Assembly: GCA_947631755.1 (NCBI GenBank) | Contig: CANRMO010000067.1 | Coordinates: 1-11,239 of the forward strand | DNA: 11,239 nucleotides | Reading direction: 5' to 3' | DNA from: an uncultured Lachnospiraceae bacterium | GTDB lineage: Bacteria > Bacillota > Clostridia > Lachnospirales > Lachnospiraceae | In this document: positions 1 to 8,640 of the stretch, piece by piece | Position numbering within the stretch: the first letter of the stretch is position 1 | How the letters are laid out: every line of letters starts with the position of its first letter | The notes under the pieces: model-generated | What the model was told of the DNA's origin: nothing | Databases searched by the model: none | Seen by the model: only the letters and a program-made list of their open reading frames with translations | Position numbers and translations under genes: made by a program

Positions 1-3000
1 GTATAAAATACTGGGCATTGTTCAGCCACACATCCGTGCCGTGGGAGAGCCCGGAAATCCTCACCAGATCGGAAAAATTTTTCGGCTTTGTGTCCCGCAG
101 CATCTGCATGACAAATTCTGTCCCAAACTCGGGGACGCCGAGACTCCCGAGATCCGTCCCCATCAGATCCTCCGGCGTGACGCCCAGTGATTCCGTGCCG
201 ACAAACAGGCCCAGTACCCCCGGGTCGTCCATGGGGATATTCAGAGCATCCACTCCTGTGATATCCTCCAGCATACGGATCATGGTCGGATCATCGTGTC
301 CCAGAATATCAAGTTTTAACAGATTGTGGTCAATTTTGTGGTAGTCAAAATGTGTCGTGACAATAGAAGTCTCCATATCATTGGCCGGGTGCTGGATCGG
401 TGTAAAGGTATAAATGTTCCAGCCCCTGGGCAGCACGACAATCCCTCCTGGGTGCTGCCCTGTCGTCCGCCTCACACCCACGCATCCTTCCAGAAGGCGC
501 TCAATCTCTTCCCCTCTCTTGTGGATCTCTTTCTCCTCAAAATATTTTCTCACATAACCGTAAGCCGTTTTGTCCGCCAGCGTTCCCACCGTCCCGGCGC
601 GGAATGTCTGCCCGTCGCCGAAAATAACCTCTGTGTAGGCGTGGGCCTTACTCTGGTACTCACCGGAGAAATTCAAGTCAATATCTGGCTCCTTGTCGCC
701 GTAAAATCCAAGAAATGTCTCAAAAGGGATATCGTGCCCGTCCCTGAGAAGAGGCTCACCACAGACCGGACAATTTTTCTCCGGCATATCATACCCTGAA
801 CTCCCGGCAAACGCCCTCACCTCCTCGGAGTCAAAATCCGAATAGTGGCACTTCCCACAGTAATAATGGGCCGGAAGAGGATTTACCTCCGTTATGCCAG
901 ACATAGTTGCCACAAAAGAGGAGCCCACCGACCCCCGGGATCCAACCAGATATCCGTCCTCATTGGACTTCCACACAAGTTTCTGTGAGATAATATACAT
1001 CACGGCAAACCCATTACTGATAATCGAACGCAGCTCATGCTCCAATCTCTCTGAGACCTGTGCGGGCAGATCTTTCCCGTACATGGCATGCGCCTTCCGG
1101 TAGCAGATATCCCGGAGATCCTGATCCGAATTGGGAATGACCGGCGGACACTTATCGATCATATCTGCTATCTTATTCGTATTTTCTACCACTACCTCCA
1201 TCGCTTTCTCCTCGCCGAGGTAAGAAAATTCTTCCAGCATCTCGTCTGTAGTGCGGAGATAGAGAGGCGGCTGCTTCTCGTCTTTCATCCCCTGCCCCGC
1301 CTGCAGGATAGAGCGGTAAATGGCGTCATCCGGATCCAGGAAATGAACGTCGCAGGTGGCGCAGACTGGTTTATTATACCTCTCGCCGAGGCTGACAATG
1401 CGCCGGTTCATCTCCTTTAAATCCGCCCACGTGTTCATATTTTCGTAGAGCCTTTTCTCTGACTCCAGCATAAATCCGTTATTCCCCACGGGCTGGATCT
1501 CCAGATAATCATAAAAATCCACCAGTTCCCCGATGCGGTCGTCATCGGCGTCATCTAAAAGGGCCCGGTAGAGCTCCCCCGCCTCGCAGGCCGAGCCGAC
1601 GATCAGTCCCTCCCGCCACCGCATCAGCTGGCTCTTTGGAATCCGAGGACGGCGGAAGAAATAATTCAGATGCGCCATGGAGACAAGGCGGTACAGATTC
1701 ACACGCCCCACTTCATTCTTGGCCAGAATGATAGCGTGGTAGTACGGTTTTTTCCGTATGATCTCCGGGGCGGAGTGAGTCCTCTCATACAGGGCCCTGA
1801 GATCCCGGATCCCCTGCTTTTCCAGATGGACGATCATCTTCTCAAAAATCTCTGCTGTGGCCTCCGCGTCCTCTACCGCCCGGTGATGGTTTATGAGAGA
1901 AACCTTCAGCGCTTTTGCCACACTGTCCAGCGTGTATTTTGCCATATGGGGAAACAGCACGCGGGCAATCCCCACTGTATCCACCACAGTAAATTCTGTG
2001 TCAAGCCCCTGCTCGGCTCCTTTTTTACAGATAAAGCTGTAATCAAACTGGGCGTTGTGGGCCACCAGCACACAACCCTGACAGAACGCAAGAAACTCCG
2101 GCAGAACCTCCGTGATCTCTTTTGCCTCTTTTACCATATCGTCTGTGATCCCGGTGATTTCCGTAATCCGCGGCGGAATCGCCACTTTCGGATTGACAAA
2201 CACGCTGAAACGGTCCGATATCTTCCCCTGTTCCACTTTCACCGCACCAATCTCGATAATCCGGTTTCTAGTAGGAGAAAACCCTGTCGTCTCCAGGTCA
2301 AAAACAACAAAGGAATCCTGAAGCGACTGGCCCTTTTCGTTCTGCACCGCATCGTCCAGATCGTCCACCAGATACGCCTCACAGCCATAGATAACTTTAA
2401 AATCATCTCTCTCAATAGCATGTTCCGCGTCCGGAAAAGACTGTACAACGCCGTGGTCGGTGATGGCAATGGCCGGGTGCCCCCACTGCTGCGCCCGCTT
2501 CACCATCTTTTTCGTATCCGTCATGGCGTCCATATCGCTCATCTGGGTATGGGCGTGCAGTTCCACCCGTTTTTTCTGCGCCGTGTCTGACCGCCCTGCC
2601 CGGAAATTGCTGATCTCTTTCATCCCGGCCAGGTTTCCGATGCGGATTTCCTTATCATAAGTATCAAAAGAAGCCACCCCCTTGAGGCGGATAAAATTTC
2701 CTTTTTTCACAAACTCAAACAGCGAGAGCTCCTCTGCCTGGTCCTTGCGGATAAAGAGCTTGGCGATGATCGTGTCCGTGAAATCAGTGACCGCAAAGGT
2801 CACGATCAATTTCTCTCCCTTGATCTCCCGCTGGTCCACACTGCGGATCATGCCGTCGATGACCACCTCGCCAATCTCGTCGATGATCTCCTTGATGGGG
2901 ATCACCTCTCCCTCCACATTTCTCCCGTAGAAAACAGAGGGGTCTTTCGCGGGTTTCCGATAGTTGCTCCGCTTCGGAACAAATGGTTTCTTTGCCGGGA

Positions 3001-3637
3001 CAGACCCGCCGGACACAGCAGCCCCACCGGATGGAGCCGCCCCCGCCGGGGCCTGCGCCCCGCCGGGATTCTCCTTTTCTTCCTCCTCTGCCGGCCTCAC
3101 CATGCGGTACACCTCCGGCTCCGTCTGCCGTTTCCTCTCCCTCTTTTTGTAGTCAAACTGTATCTCCACATCCCGGTCAAAACGCCTCTTGAGCCTCGTG
3201 GCAAAAAAATCCCGCATGGCCCCGCTTCTCTCGCGGCACAGAAAATCATCATCGCAGACTAGCGTCAGCGTATCTCCCTCCACCGCAAAAGGCTCGCTGC
3301 AGAACTTCATATAATCAATCGTATTCTGCTCCCTCAGTTCTTCTTTCAGGGAATCGCCGCACATCTCCATGAGCCGGGTCAGATCGTACTCGTCAGCAAA
3401 GGGATAGCTCATCTCCAGTTTTGGACGCAGCCCGAGACGGCGGAATACCTGCTTGTACAATTTCCGCTCCATATTTTTTCCCTGACGGTATGTAATAAGC
3501 TGGTCACATCTCAGATAGATGAAGACCAGCATCTTTGTTTTGGACGCACTTACCTTTTCCACCTGTGAGCCCGAAAATATTTCACATAACTTATCATCCG
3601 CGGACAAATCCGGAAATGCTTCAAAAAAATGAACCAC
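1..3637 (-). CDS. polC: DNA polymerase III PolC-type, alpha subunit (3' end cut by the left window edge)
   Basis: Replicative DNA polymerase with built-in 3'-5' proofreading, the main chromosomal replicase of low-GC Gram-positives. The minus frame is open for 1212 codons from a GTG at 3637 to the left edge; family members are roughly 1450 residues, so about the last 240 lie outside. Visible in order: the PolC N-terminal domain (1-180); a Gly/Ala/Pro-rich linker (about 182-232); an OB-fold (about 255-335); the first PHP half with ELHAHT near 358 and ITDHGVVQSFP; a DnaQ-like exonuclease inserted in PHP with FDLETTG near 445, HNAQFDYSFI and HRAVEDAEA near 585; a four-Cys zinc site (CGKC near 925, CPVC near 954); and polymerase catalytic Asp residues in PDIDLNFSG near 983 and LKLDILG near 1107. 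The GTG is preceded by GGAGAGG at 5-nt spacing, and no better start is visible. It begins 17 nt after the ispG stop, as expected for an ispG-polC pair. Identification is very secure. Confidence 0.97.
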   Translation of the reverse strand, partial: MVHFFEAFPDLSADDKLCEIFSGSQVEKVSASKTKMLVFIYLRCDQLITYRQGKNMERKLYKQVFRRLGLRPKLEMSYPFADEYDLTRLMEMCGDSLKEELREQNTIDYMKFCSEPFAVEGDTLTLVCDDDFLCRERSGAMRDFFATRLKRRFDRDVEIQFDYKKRERKRQTEPEVYRMVRPAEEEEKENPGGAQAPAGAAPSGGAAVSGGSVPAKKPFVPKRSNYRKPAKDPSVFYGRNVEGEVIPIKEIIDEIGEVVIDGMIRSVDQREIKGEKLIVTFAVTDFTDTIIAKLFIRKDQAEELSLFEFVKKGNFIRLKGVASFDTYDKEIRIGNLAGMKEISNFRAGRSDTAQKKRVELHAHTQMSDMDAMTDTKKMVKRAQQWGHPAIAITDHGVVQSFPDAEHAIERDDFKVIYGCEAYLVDDLDDAVQNEKGQSLQDSFVVFDLETTGFSPTRNRIIEIGAVKVEQGKISDRFSVFVNPKVAIPPRITEITGITDDMVKEAKEITEVLPEFLAFCQGCVLVAHNAQFDYSFICKKGAEQGLDTEFTVVDTVGIARVLFPHMAKYTLDSVAKALKVSLINHHRAVEDAEATAEIFEKMIVHLEKQGIRDLRALYERTHSAPEIIRKKPYYHAIILAKNEVGRVNLYRLVSMAHLNYFFRRPRIPKSQLMRWREGLIVGSACEAGELYRALLDDADDDRIGELVDFYDYLEIQPVGNNGFMLESEKRLYENMNTWADLKEMNRRIVSLGERYNKPVCATCDVHFLDPDDAIYRSILQAGQGMKDEKQPPLYLRTTDEMLEEFSYLGEEKAMEVVVENTNKIADMIDKCPPVIPNSDQDLRDICYRKAHAMYGKDLPAQVSERLEHELRSIISNGFAVMYIISQKLVWKSNEDGYLVGSRGSVGSSFVATMSGITEVNPLPAHYYCGKCHYSDFDSEEVRAFAGSSGYDMPEKNCPVCGEPLLRDGHDIPFETFLGFYGDKEPDIDLNFSGEYQSKAHAYTEVIFGDGQTFRAGTVGTLADKTAYGYVRKYFEEKEIHKRGEEIERLLEGCVGVRRTTGQHPGGIVVLPRGWNIYTFTPIQHPANDMETSIVTTHFDYHKIDHNLLKLDILGHDDPTMIRMLEDITGVDALNIPMDDPGVLGLFVGTESLGVTPEDLMGTDLGSLGVPEFGTEFVMQMLRDTKPKNFSDLVRISGLSHGTDVWLNNAQYFI

Positions 3638-3642
3638 AATAC

Positions 3643-3649
3643 CCTCTCC
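3643..3649 (-). promoter_or_regulatory. Ribosome binding site deciding the GTG start of polC
   Basis: GGAGAGG on the minus strand lies 5 nt before the GTG at 3637 and just inside the short gap after the ispG stop at 3655. It supports GTG rather than a downstream ATG (the first in-frame ATG is over 30 codons in, inside the conserved N-terminal domain). The tight spacing suggests translational coupling to ispG. Confidence 0.6.
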
Positions 3650-3654
3650 GTTTC

Positions 3655-4634
3655 TTATTTCCAGTTCTTAAGTTCCTCCCGGAGCGTACCGAGAAGCTCT
3701 GCCTCCGGCACCTTTTTCACAATCTCACCTTTTTTGATCAAAAGGCCCTCACCCACTCCGCCGGCGATGCCGATATCGGCCTCCCTGGCCTCACCGGGGC
3801 CATTTACCGCACAGCCCATAACCGCCACTTTGATATCCAGGTCAAATTCACTGACCATCTCCTCTACCTGAGAGGCGAGTGTGATCAGATCGATCTGCGT
3901 CCTTCCGCCTCCTGGACCGGATCTCCGGTCAGAGAGACCCGGACCGTGTCACCGATGCCCTGGTACAAAATCGTTCCGAGCCCGACAGCAGACTTTATGC
4001 TCCCGGAATAAACGGTTCCAGACTCCGTGATCCCCACATGGAGTGGATAGGAAGTCTTCTCCGCCAGGATCTCATGGGCGCGGATACACATCAACACATC
4101 CGATGATTTTATACTGATGACAAGATTATCATAGCCCATATCCTCAATGAGCGCCACTTTGTCCAGCGCGCTCTCCACAAGCCCCTCTGCCGTGACGCCG
4201 CCGTATTTTTCCAGCAGATTCTTCTCAAGGGAACCGCTGTTCACGCCAACGCGGATTGGGACACCACTCTCCCTGCAGCAGTCCACCACTGCCTGTATCC
4301 GTTCTCTGCTCCCAATATTGCCGGGGTTTATGCGGATCTTATCCGCGCCATTCTCCACGGCAGCTATGGCAAGTTTATAGTCAAAGTGAATATCCGCCAC
4401 AAGGGGAATGTGAATCTGCTCTTTGATCTCCCGGAGGGCACTTGCCGCCTCCATCGTGGGCACTGCGCTCCGCACAATCTCACAGCCCGCTCTCTCCAGC
4501 GCGAGGATCTGCTCTACTGTGGCCGCCACATCTTCTGTCTTTGTATTTGTCATAGACTGTATCGCAACAGGATTCCCCGCCCCGATCGCCACACCGCCGA
4601 TCGCCACCTCTCTCGTCATCTTTCTCGCTCCCAT
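3655..4634 (-). pseudogene. ispG: 4-hydroxy-3-methylbut-2-enyl diphosphate synthase, broken by an internal deletion with frameshift (or sequence error)
   Basis: IspG (GcpE) converts methylerythritol cyclodiphosphate to HMBPP in the MEP isoprenoid pathway, using a 4Fe-4S cluster held by three Cys and one Glu. Codons 1-242 (4634-3909) give a normal barrel domain: IQSMTNT near the start, ADIHFDY, KIRINPGNIG, VGVNSGSLEKNLLEKYG, GITESGT and VSLTGDPVQE. The frame then runs into a TGA at 3885-3887. A second frame, from about 3906 to the stop at 3655, continues the same protein: GRTQIDLITLA, then MGCAVNGPGEAREADIGIAGG and GEGLLIKKGEIV. Between the halves the usual segment of about 26 residues ending in CPTC is absent, which fits a loss of about 76 nt. 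Adding it back gives 351 residues, normal for the family. Two of the three cluster Cys are therefore missing, so the encoded product should be inactive. The start is the ATG at 4634, 7 nt after AGGAG; an upstream ATG at 4658 lacks such a site. Whether this is real or an assembly error cannot be told here. Confidence 0.9.
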
Positions 4635-4641
4635 GCACACT

Positions 4642-4646
4642 CTCCT
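4642..4646 (-). promoter_or_regulatory. Ribosome binding site choosing the ispG start at 4634
   Basis: AGGAG lies 7 nt upstream of the ATG at 4634. This favours a protein beginning MGARKMTREV over the 8-codon-longer reading from the ATG at 4658, which would put the ribosome site inside the coding sequence. Confidence 0.6.
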
Positions 4647-4715
4647 TTTCTGACACATCTCACTGTGATACCCCGGTACAGATGATTCCCGGACCGGTCA
4701 CTCACACCATCCGCT

Positions 4716-5873
4716 CTATTTAAACAATTTCAGTACATCACTGAACAAAATAAATACCATAAACGCCATCAAAAGCATAAATCCAGCCATGTTGACATAT
4801 GCCTCCGCTTTTGTGGGCAGGGGCTTTTTGCGCACCCACTCAATAAAGAGAAACAATAACCGTCCGCCATCCAGCGCAGGAATCGGGATCAGGTTCATAA
4901 CCCCAAGGTTGGCCGTCAAAAGAATACTGATCGTCAGAAGGCTGAATATCACATTGGCCACACTCTCTTTCGTCAAGTGTCCCTGTTCGTCCTTTCCCGC
5001 CTTTGCGCCAGCCTCCACATTTTCACTCACTACTTTCACAATGCCCACCGGGCCGGAGATATCTTTCATACCCACCTTGCCCCGGACCATCCACCAGAGA
5101 CTCTGCAATGTCGTGCTGATATAATATTTTACCGTGTAAGCCGAATACTTAGCAGTCCCCCAAATGCCGGTCCTCACATTCTTTCCATAGGAAAAGCCCA
5201 GCATGTACTCCTGCCCGCCGCTCTCATTCTGCGCAAGCTCCGGTGTGGCTGTCACCGTCTTTTTCTCACCGTTGCTGTCAACACTGATCTCTATCGCCTC
5301 GCCGGTAAAAGGATGAAACACCTTATAGTAGCTGATCTCGCCGCTCAGGACAATCTTCTTTCCATTGATCGCCGTGATCCGATCACCAGACTTTACGCCC
5401 GCCTTTGCCAGCGGGCCATTTTCCGCCACCTCCCCGACCACTGGCGCACTGTATCCATAACAGCCCACCAGGATGAGGGATAGAAGGAACGCCAGGATAA
5501 AATTGAAAAACGGGCCGGCAAATATGATTGCCATCCGGGCAAGGACAGACTTTTTCCCAAAAGCCTTATCATCATCTACTTCCTCCTCTTCCCCCAGCAT
5601 CATACAAGAGCCACCGAAAGGAAGAAGTTTCCACGAGTAGACGGTGTTCTCATCAAATTCCGGGTGCTCCTCGAAATACTTTGAGGACTTAAAAAATAAG
5701 AGCCTGCGCCCGCCCGGCGTCTTCCCCCAGGAAATAAGCCTCGGCCCCATGCCAAGGGAAAATTCGATCACACCGACTTTATTATATTTTGCCACAATAA
5801 AATGTCCGAATTCGTGAAATATAATGATCAGACTGAACACGATCAGTGCCAGTAACACATTGCCTATGTTCAT
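4716..5873 (-). CDS. rseP: RIP metalloprotease RseP / site-2 protease (M50 family)
   Basis: Intramembrane zinc metalloprotease that cuts membrane-embedded substrates such as anti-sigma factors, and in Firmicutes (RasP/Eep) also signal-peptide remnants. The 385-residue product has the zinc motif HEFGH at 20-24 in the first membrane helix, a second hydrophobic segment near 108-135, a PDZ domain near 137-210 (GPLAKAGVKSGDRITAING), an SGPVGIV motif, a third hydrophobic stretch near 307-330 running into the third zinc ligand in LDGGR (334-338), and a last helix near 360-380. The ATG at 5873 follows GGAGG closely (GGAGGTAAAC-ATG). The gene starts 20 nt after the dxr stop. Between HEFGH and the conserved LLPFGG there is an extra charged stretch (about residues 55-76), longer than in E. 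coli RseP. The substrate cannot be told from sequence. Confidence 0.96.
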   Translation of the reverse strand: MNIGNVLLALIVFSLIIIFHEFGHFIVAKYNKVGVIEFSLGMGPRLISWGKTPGGRRLLFFKSSKYFEEHPEFDENTVYSWKLLPFGGSCMMLGEEEEVDDDKAFGKKSVLARMAIIFAGPFFNFILAFLLSLILVGCYGYSAPVVGEVAENGPLAKAGVKSGDRITAINGKKIVLSGEISYYKVFHPFTGEAIEISVDSNGEKKTVTATPELAQNESGGQEYMLGFSYGKNVRTGIWGTAKYSAYTVKYYISTTLQSLWWMVRGKVGMKDISGPVGIVKVVSENVEAGAKAGKDEQGHLTKESVANVIFSLLTISILLTANLGVMNLIPIPALDGGRLLFLFIEWVRKKPLPTKAEAYVNMAGFMLLMAFMVFILFSDVLKLFK

Positions 5874-5893
5874 GTTTACCTCCGTTTACGTTT

Positions 5894-7048
5894 TCACATA
5901 TGCTCCAGGCGGTCATATGTCTCCTGCTCCACAGCGAGTATATCCTCCAGATCCGGATCCGCTATGGGGCTGTGATGTTCCATTGCATACTCAATAATAT
6001 CATATATTTGTAAAAATCCTATGTCCTTATTCAGAAATTTTGCCACGGCATACTCATTGGCCGCATTCATAACCGTTGGCATACTTCCGCCAGTCCGCCC
6101 CGCCTCTACCGCTAACGGTATGCCGCGCAGCACTTCTGTATTCGGCTTTTCAAAATGGATTTCCGCAATTTTCTCAAAATCCAGGCGCTCCCCGCCAAGA
6201 AAGACACGGTCAGGATAATACAAAGCATACTGGATCGGCAGCCTCATATCCGGCGTCCCGAGCTGGGCCATCACTGCACCGTCCCGGAATCCCACCATGG
6301 AGTGGATGATGCTCTGGGGCTGCACCAGCACATGGATCCGGTCAAAATCGACATCAAAGAGCCATTTTGCCTCAATGATCTCCAATCCTTTGTTTAACAT
6401 AGTGGCAGAGTCCGTCGTAATCTTCTTTCCCATCGACCAGTTCGGGTGGGCCAGCGCCTGTTCCACTGTCACACGCTCAAGCTCACCGCGGCTTGTATTC
6501 CGAAAGGGCCCACCGGAGGCCGTGAGATAGATTGTCTCAATCTGATCCTTTTTCTCCCCGTTCAGCGACTGGAAAATAGCGGAGTGCTCACTGTCCACCG
6601 GCAGGATCTTCACGCCGTGCTCCGCCGCCAGCGGCATAATGATGTGCCCCGCCGTGACAAGCGTTTCCTTGTTCGCCAGCGCGATATCTTTTCCGGCCTC
6701 AATCGCCCGCATAACCGGCCGGAGTCCGATCATCCCCACCATAGCGGCCACCACAGTATCCACCTGCGGCAGCGTCGCCGCCCGGACAAAACCATCCATG
6801 CCATACCATATCTCACAGGATATCTCCGGCATATTTTCGCGCAAAAAATTTCTCAGCTGATCCGCTCTCTCCTCATCTTTCATAACGGCACAGGCCGGGG
6901 AAAACTCCCGGATCTGCTCCGCCATCCGCTCAACATTGCTGCCCGCAGTCAGGGCAGCCACCTCAAAATCCCCCCGGTTATTCCTCACCACATCCAGGGT
7001 CTGCGTGCCAATCGACCCCGTCGATCCAAGTATCGTTATTTTCTTCAT
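5894..7048 (-). CDS. dxr: 1-deoxy-D-xylulose 5-phosphate reductoisomerase
   Basis: NADPH-dependent enzyme of the cytosol that rearranges and reduces DXP to 2-C-methyl-D-erythritol 4-phosphate, the committed MEP pathway step, using a divalent metal. From the ATG at 7048 it is 384 residues, the usual size. It shows the N-terminal nucleotide-binding loop ILGSTGSIGTQTLDVV, ALANKETLV, the metal and substrate motif PVDSEHSAIFQ (Asp near 152, Glu near 154), LTASGGPFR, HPNWSMGKKITTDSATMLNK followed by GLEIIEA (metal Glu near 223), and QPQSIIHSMV with GTPDMRLPIQYA. GGGAG at 6-nt spacing supports 7048. A GTG at 7084, directly after the cdsA stop, would add 12 residues unlike the family. It shares its pathway with the damaged ispG downstream, and the pathway's product feeds UppS. 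Nothing suggests damage in dxr itself. Confidence 0.97.
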   Translation of the reverse strand: MKKITILGSTGSIGTQTLDVVRNNRGDFEVAALTAGSNVERMAEQIREFSPACAVMKDEERADQLRNFLRENMPEISCEIWYGMDGFVRAATLPQVDTVVAAMVGMIGLRPVMRAIEAGKDIALANKETLVTAGHIIMPLAAEHGVKILPVDSEHSAIFQSLNGEKKDQIETIYLTASGGPFRNTSRGELERVTVEQALAHPNWSMGKKITTDSATMLNKGLEIIEAKWLFDVDFDRIHVLVQPQSIIHSMVGFRDGAVMAQLGTPDMRLPIQYALYYPDRVFLGGERLDFEKIAEIHFEKPNTEVLRGIPLAVEAGRTGGSMPTVMNAANEYAVAKFLNKDIGFLQIYDIIEYAMEHHSPIADPDLEDILAVEQETYDRLEHM

Positions 7049-7054
7049 CCTATT

Positions 7055-7059
7055 CTCCC
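7055..7059 (-). promoter_or_regulatory. Ribosome binding site choosing the dxr start at 7048
   Basis: GGGAG sits 6 nt before the ATG at 7048, whose product begins MKKITILGSTGSIG as is typical of Dxr. This rules against the longer GTG reading from 7084. Confidence 0.6.
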
Positions 7060-7084
7060 AACTTTGTACATTGACGAAAAACAC

Positions 7085-7894
7085 TTACTGTCTTATATAG
7101 GAGGCCAGCTCCAGAAGATAATACACAAAAGGCGCCACAAAGATCACGCTGTCAAAACGGTCCAATACCCCGCCGTGGCCGGGGATGAGATCACCGTAAT
7201 CCTTTGTGTCATAGTTCCGCTTAATAGCAGAGGCGGCCAGATCACCATACTGGGAGATCACTGCACTGACAAGTATGATTGCCGGAAACACAATTTTCGG
7301 GCTGAATAAAAACATCTCTCGAAAGGGGAAAAAACAGGAATAGATAAAGCCGATCAGAACAGCGCCCACCACTCCTCCGATACAGCCCTCCCATGTTTTA
7401 TTCGGGCTCAACTCTGAAAAATGATGTTTTCCCACCGTTCTCCCCACCACGTAAGCACAGGTGTCGGAACCCCACGAACCAATAATGATCAGCCACACAA
7501 GCCAGTTCCCGGCCTCCAGCGATCTGGTCTGATAGATAAAGGACAGCAGGACACTCACATAGAACAGCGCAAACATAGTTTTTGCCACCTGGTCAACCGT
7601 ATATTCCGGATATCCTGCCACATAAATTACAAGCAAAGAGATCAGTGCAAGAACCAGCAGGGCAAAAGTCCACCGCCCCAGTCCAAGGCTGAGCAGCACA
7701 TAATAGAACACCGTTCCCAGATATGCCGCCACTGCCATAGGATGCTTTTCCATCTGAAATACACGGAGCAGCTCGTAGACGCCAACCAGGGATAAAACCC
7801 CCAGCGCCGCCGCCAGCCACGCATTTCCCACATGTAAAATGATGATTGCTGCCACAACCAGCACCACACCGCTGATCAAGCGTGTTATAAACAT
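7085..7894 (-). CDS. cdsA: Phosphatidate cytidylyltransferase (CDP-diglyceride synthase)
   Basis: Integral membrane enzyme that makes CDP-diacylglycerol from phosphatidic acid and CTP, the branch point for phosphatidylglycerol and related lipids. The 269-residue protein is hydrophobic almost throughout, with several likely membrane helices from residue 5 onward. It carries the complete CDP-diglyceride synthase signature at 222-246: SAIKRNYDTKD, then GDLIPGHGGVLDR, including the conserved Lys-Asp and the His-Gly-Gly...Asp-Arg metal and CTP residues. An upstream conserved stretch reads SPNKTWEGCIGG. The ATG at 7894 directly abuts the uppS stop (TAG at 7897-7895), and its GGAGG site (7 nt spacing) lies within the last uppS codons, so the two are probably translationally coupled. 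The uppS-cdsA order is standard in bacteria. Confidence 0.97.
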   Translation of the reverse strand: MFITRLISGVVLVVAAIIILHVGNAWLAAALGVLSLVGVYELLRVFQMEKHPMAVAAYLGTVFYYVLLSLGLGRWTFALLVLALISLLVIYVAGYPEYTVDQVAKTMFALFYVSVLLSFIYQTRSLEAGNWLVWLIIIGSWGSDTCAYVVGRTVGKHHFSELSPNKTWEGCIGGVVGAVLIGFIYSCFFPFREMFLFSPKIVFPAIILVSAVISQYGDLAASAIKRNYDTKDYGDLIPGHGGVLDRFDSVIFVAPFVYYLLELASYIRQ

Positions 7895-8608
7895 CTAAAC
7901 GCCTCCATAACGGCGGTCGCGCGCTCTGTAATACGCAATCGCCTTTTGCAATTCCTCTTTATTAAAATCCGGCCACAGAACATCTGTAAAATAAAACTCT
8001 GTGTAGGCCAGCTGCCACAGAAGAAAGTTTGACACCCTCTCCTCCCCACTGGTCCGGATCAGAAGATCCGGGTCCGGAATCTCTCTGGTATCCAGATACC
8101 CCGAAAACATTTGCTCTGTAATATCTTCGGGATCCACCCTGCCCGCTGAGACGTCACGGCAGAGCTTCCTCATACCCCTTATCATCTCATCCCGGCTGCC
8201 GTAATTTAACGCTACCTGGAAATGGAGTCCTGTGTTATCTTTCGTCGCCTCCTCCAGTTCCACGATCTGCCGCCTCAGATCTTCGTCCAGCAGCGTGACA
8301 TCTCCGATCACCTTCACGCACATATTATTTTTTGTACTTCTTTTTATACAATCCTTTAAATAGGAACGCAGCAGCTTCATCAGGGCGTCCACCTCTTTTT
8401 GGGGGCGTTTCCAATTTTCCGTGGAAAACGCGTAGACCGTCAGATATTTGATGCCCAGATTCCATGCGTCCTCACAGATCTGCTCCACCGCCCTGGCACC
8501 GGCAGCATGGCCGGCCTTTCTCGGCATCAGCCTCTTTTTCGCCCATCTTCCGTTGCCATCCAGGATGATGGCCACATGGTTGGGGGCTTCCAGCTCTGAA
8601 CGATCCAT
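7895..8608 (-). CDS. uppS: Isoprenyl transferase, undecaprenyl diphosphate synthase type
   Basis: Cis-prenyltransferase that adds isopentenyl diphosphate units to farnesyl diphosphate, giving the C55 carrier lipid for peptidoglycan and wall polymers. The 237-residue protein begins near HVAIILDGNGRWAKKR, with the catalytic Asp at 17. It continues with KAGHAAGARAVE, YAFSTENWKRP, NYGSRDE and the diphosphate-binding RTSGEERVSNF at 185-195, ending with a normal WPDF and C-terminal region. The ATG at 8608 is chosen because GGAGG lies 6 nt before it; the ATG at 8614 touches that site with no spacer. Its substrate comes from the MEP pathway that dxr and ispG serve. The chain length is inferred from genomic context and not read from residues. 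Confidence 0.96.
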   Translation of the reverse strand: MDRSELEAPNHVAIILDGNGRWAKKRLMPRKAGHAAGARAVEQICEDAWNLGIKYLTVYAFSTENWKRPQKEVDALMKLLRSYLKDCIKRSTKNNMCVKVIGDVTLLDEDLRRQIVELEEATKDNTGLHFQVALNYGSRDEMIRGMRKLCRDVSAGRVDPEDITEQMFSGYLDTREIPDPDLLIRTSGEERVSNFLLWQLAYTEFYFTDVLWPDFNKEELQKAIAYYRARDRRYGGV

Positions 8609-8614
8609 CGTCAT

Positions 8615-8619
8615 CCTCC
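8615..8619 (-). promoter_or_regulatory. Ribosome binding site choosing the uppS start at 8608
   Basis: GGAGG ends immediately before an ATG at 8614 and 6 nt before an in-frame ATG at 8608. Normal spacing favours the second ATG, which shortens the protein by two residues. Confidence 0.6.
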
Positions 8620-8640
8620 ACTGTCTCTTTTACAAAACAA

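Noticed and set aside
1670..2590. Long plus-strand open frame of 306 codons
   Set aside because: It lies opposite the conserved exonuclease and PHP region of polC, has no recognisable domain, and has a His/Arg/Leu-rich antisense-like composition.
3885..3925. Programmed ribosomal frameshift in ispG
   Set aside because: A frameshift alone would not restore the missing residues including CPTC, there is no slippery heptamer, and IspG is not known to use recoding.
4665..4701. Bulged hairpin in the 81-nt rseP-ispG gap (GTGA-CCGGT / ACCGG-GGTA-TCAC) as a terminator
   Set aside because: The stem is short and interrupted and no T-run follows it on the transcribed strand. The rest of the gap shows only the ispG ribosome site.
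7049..7084. GTG at 7084 as the dxr start
   Set aside because: It adds 12 residues unlike the family, whereas the ATG at 7048 has a well-spaced GGGAG.
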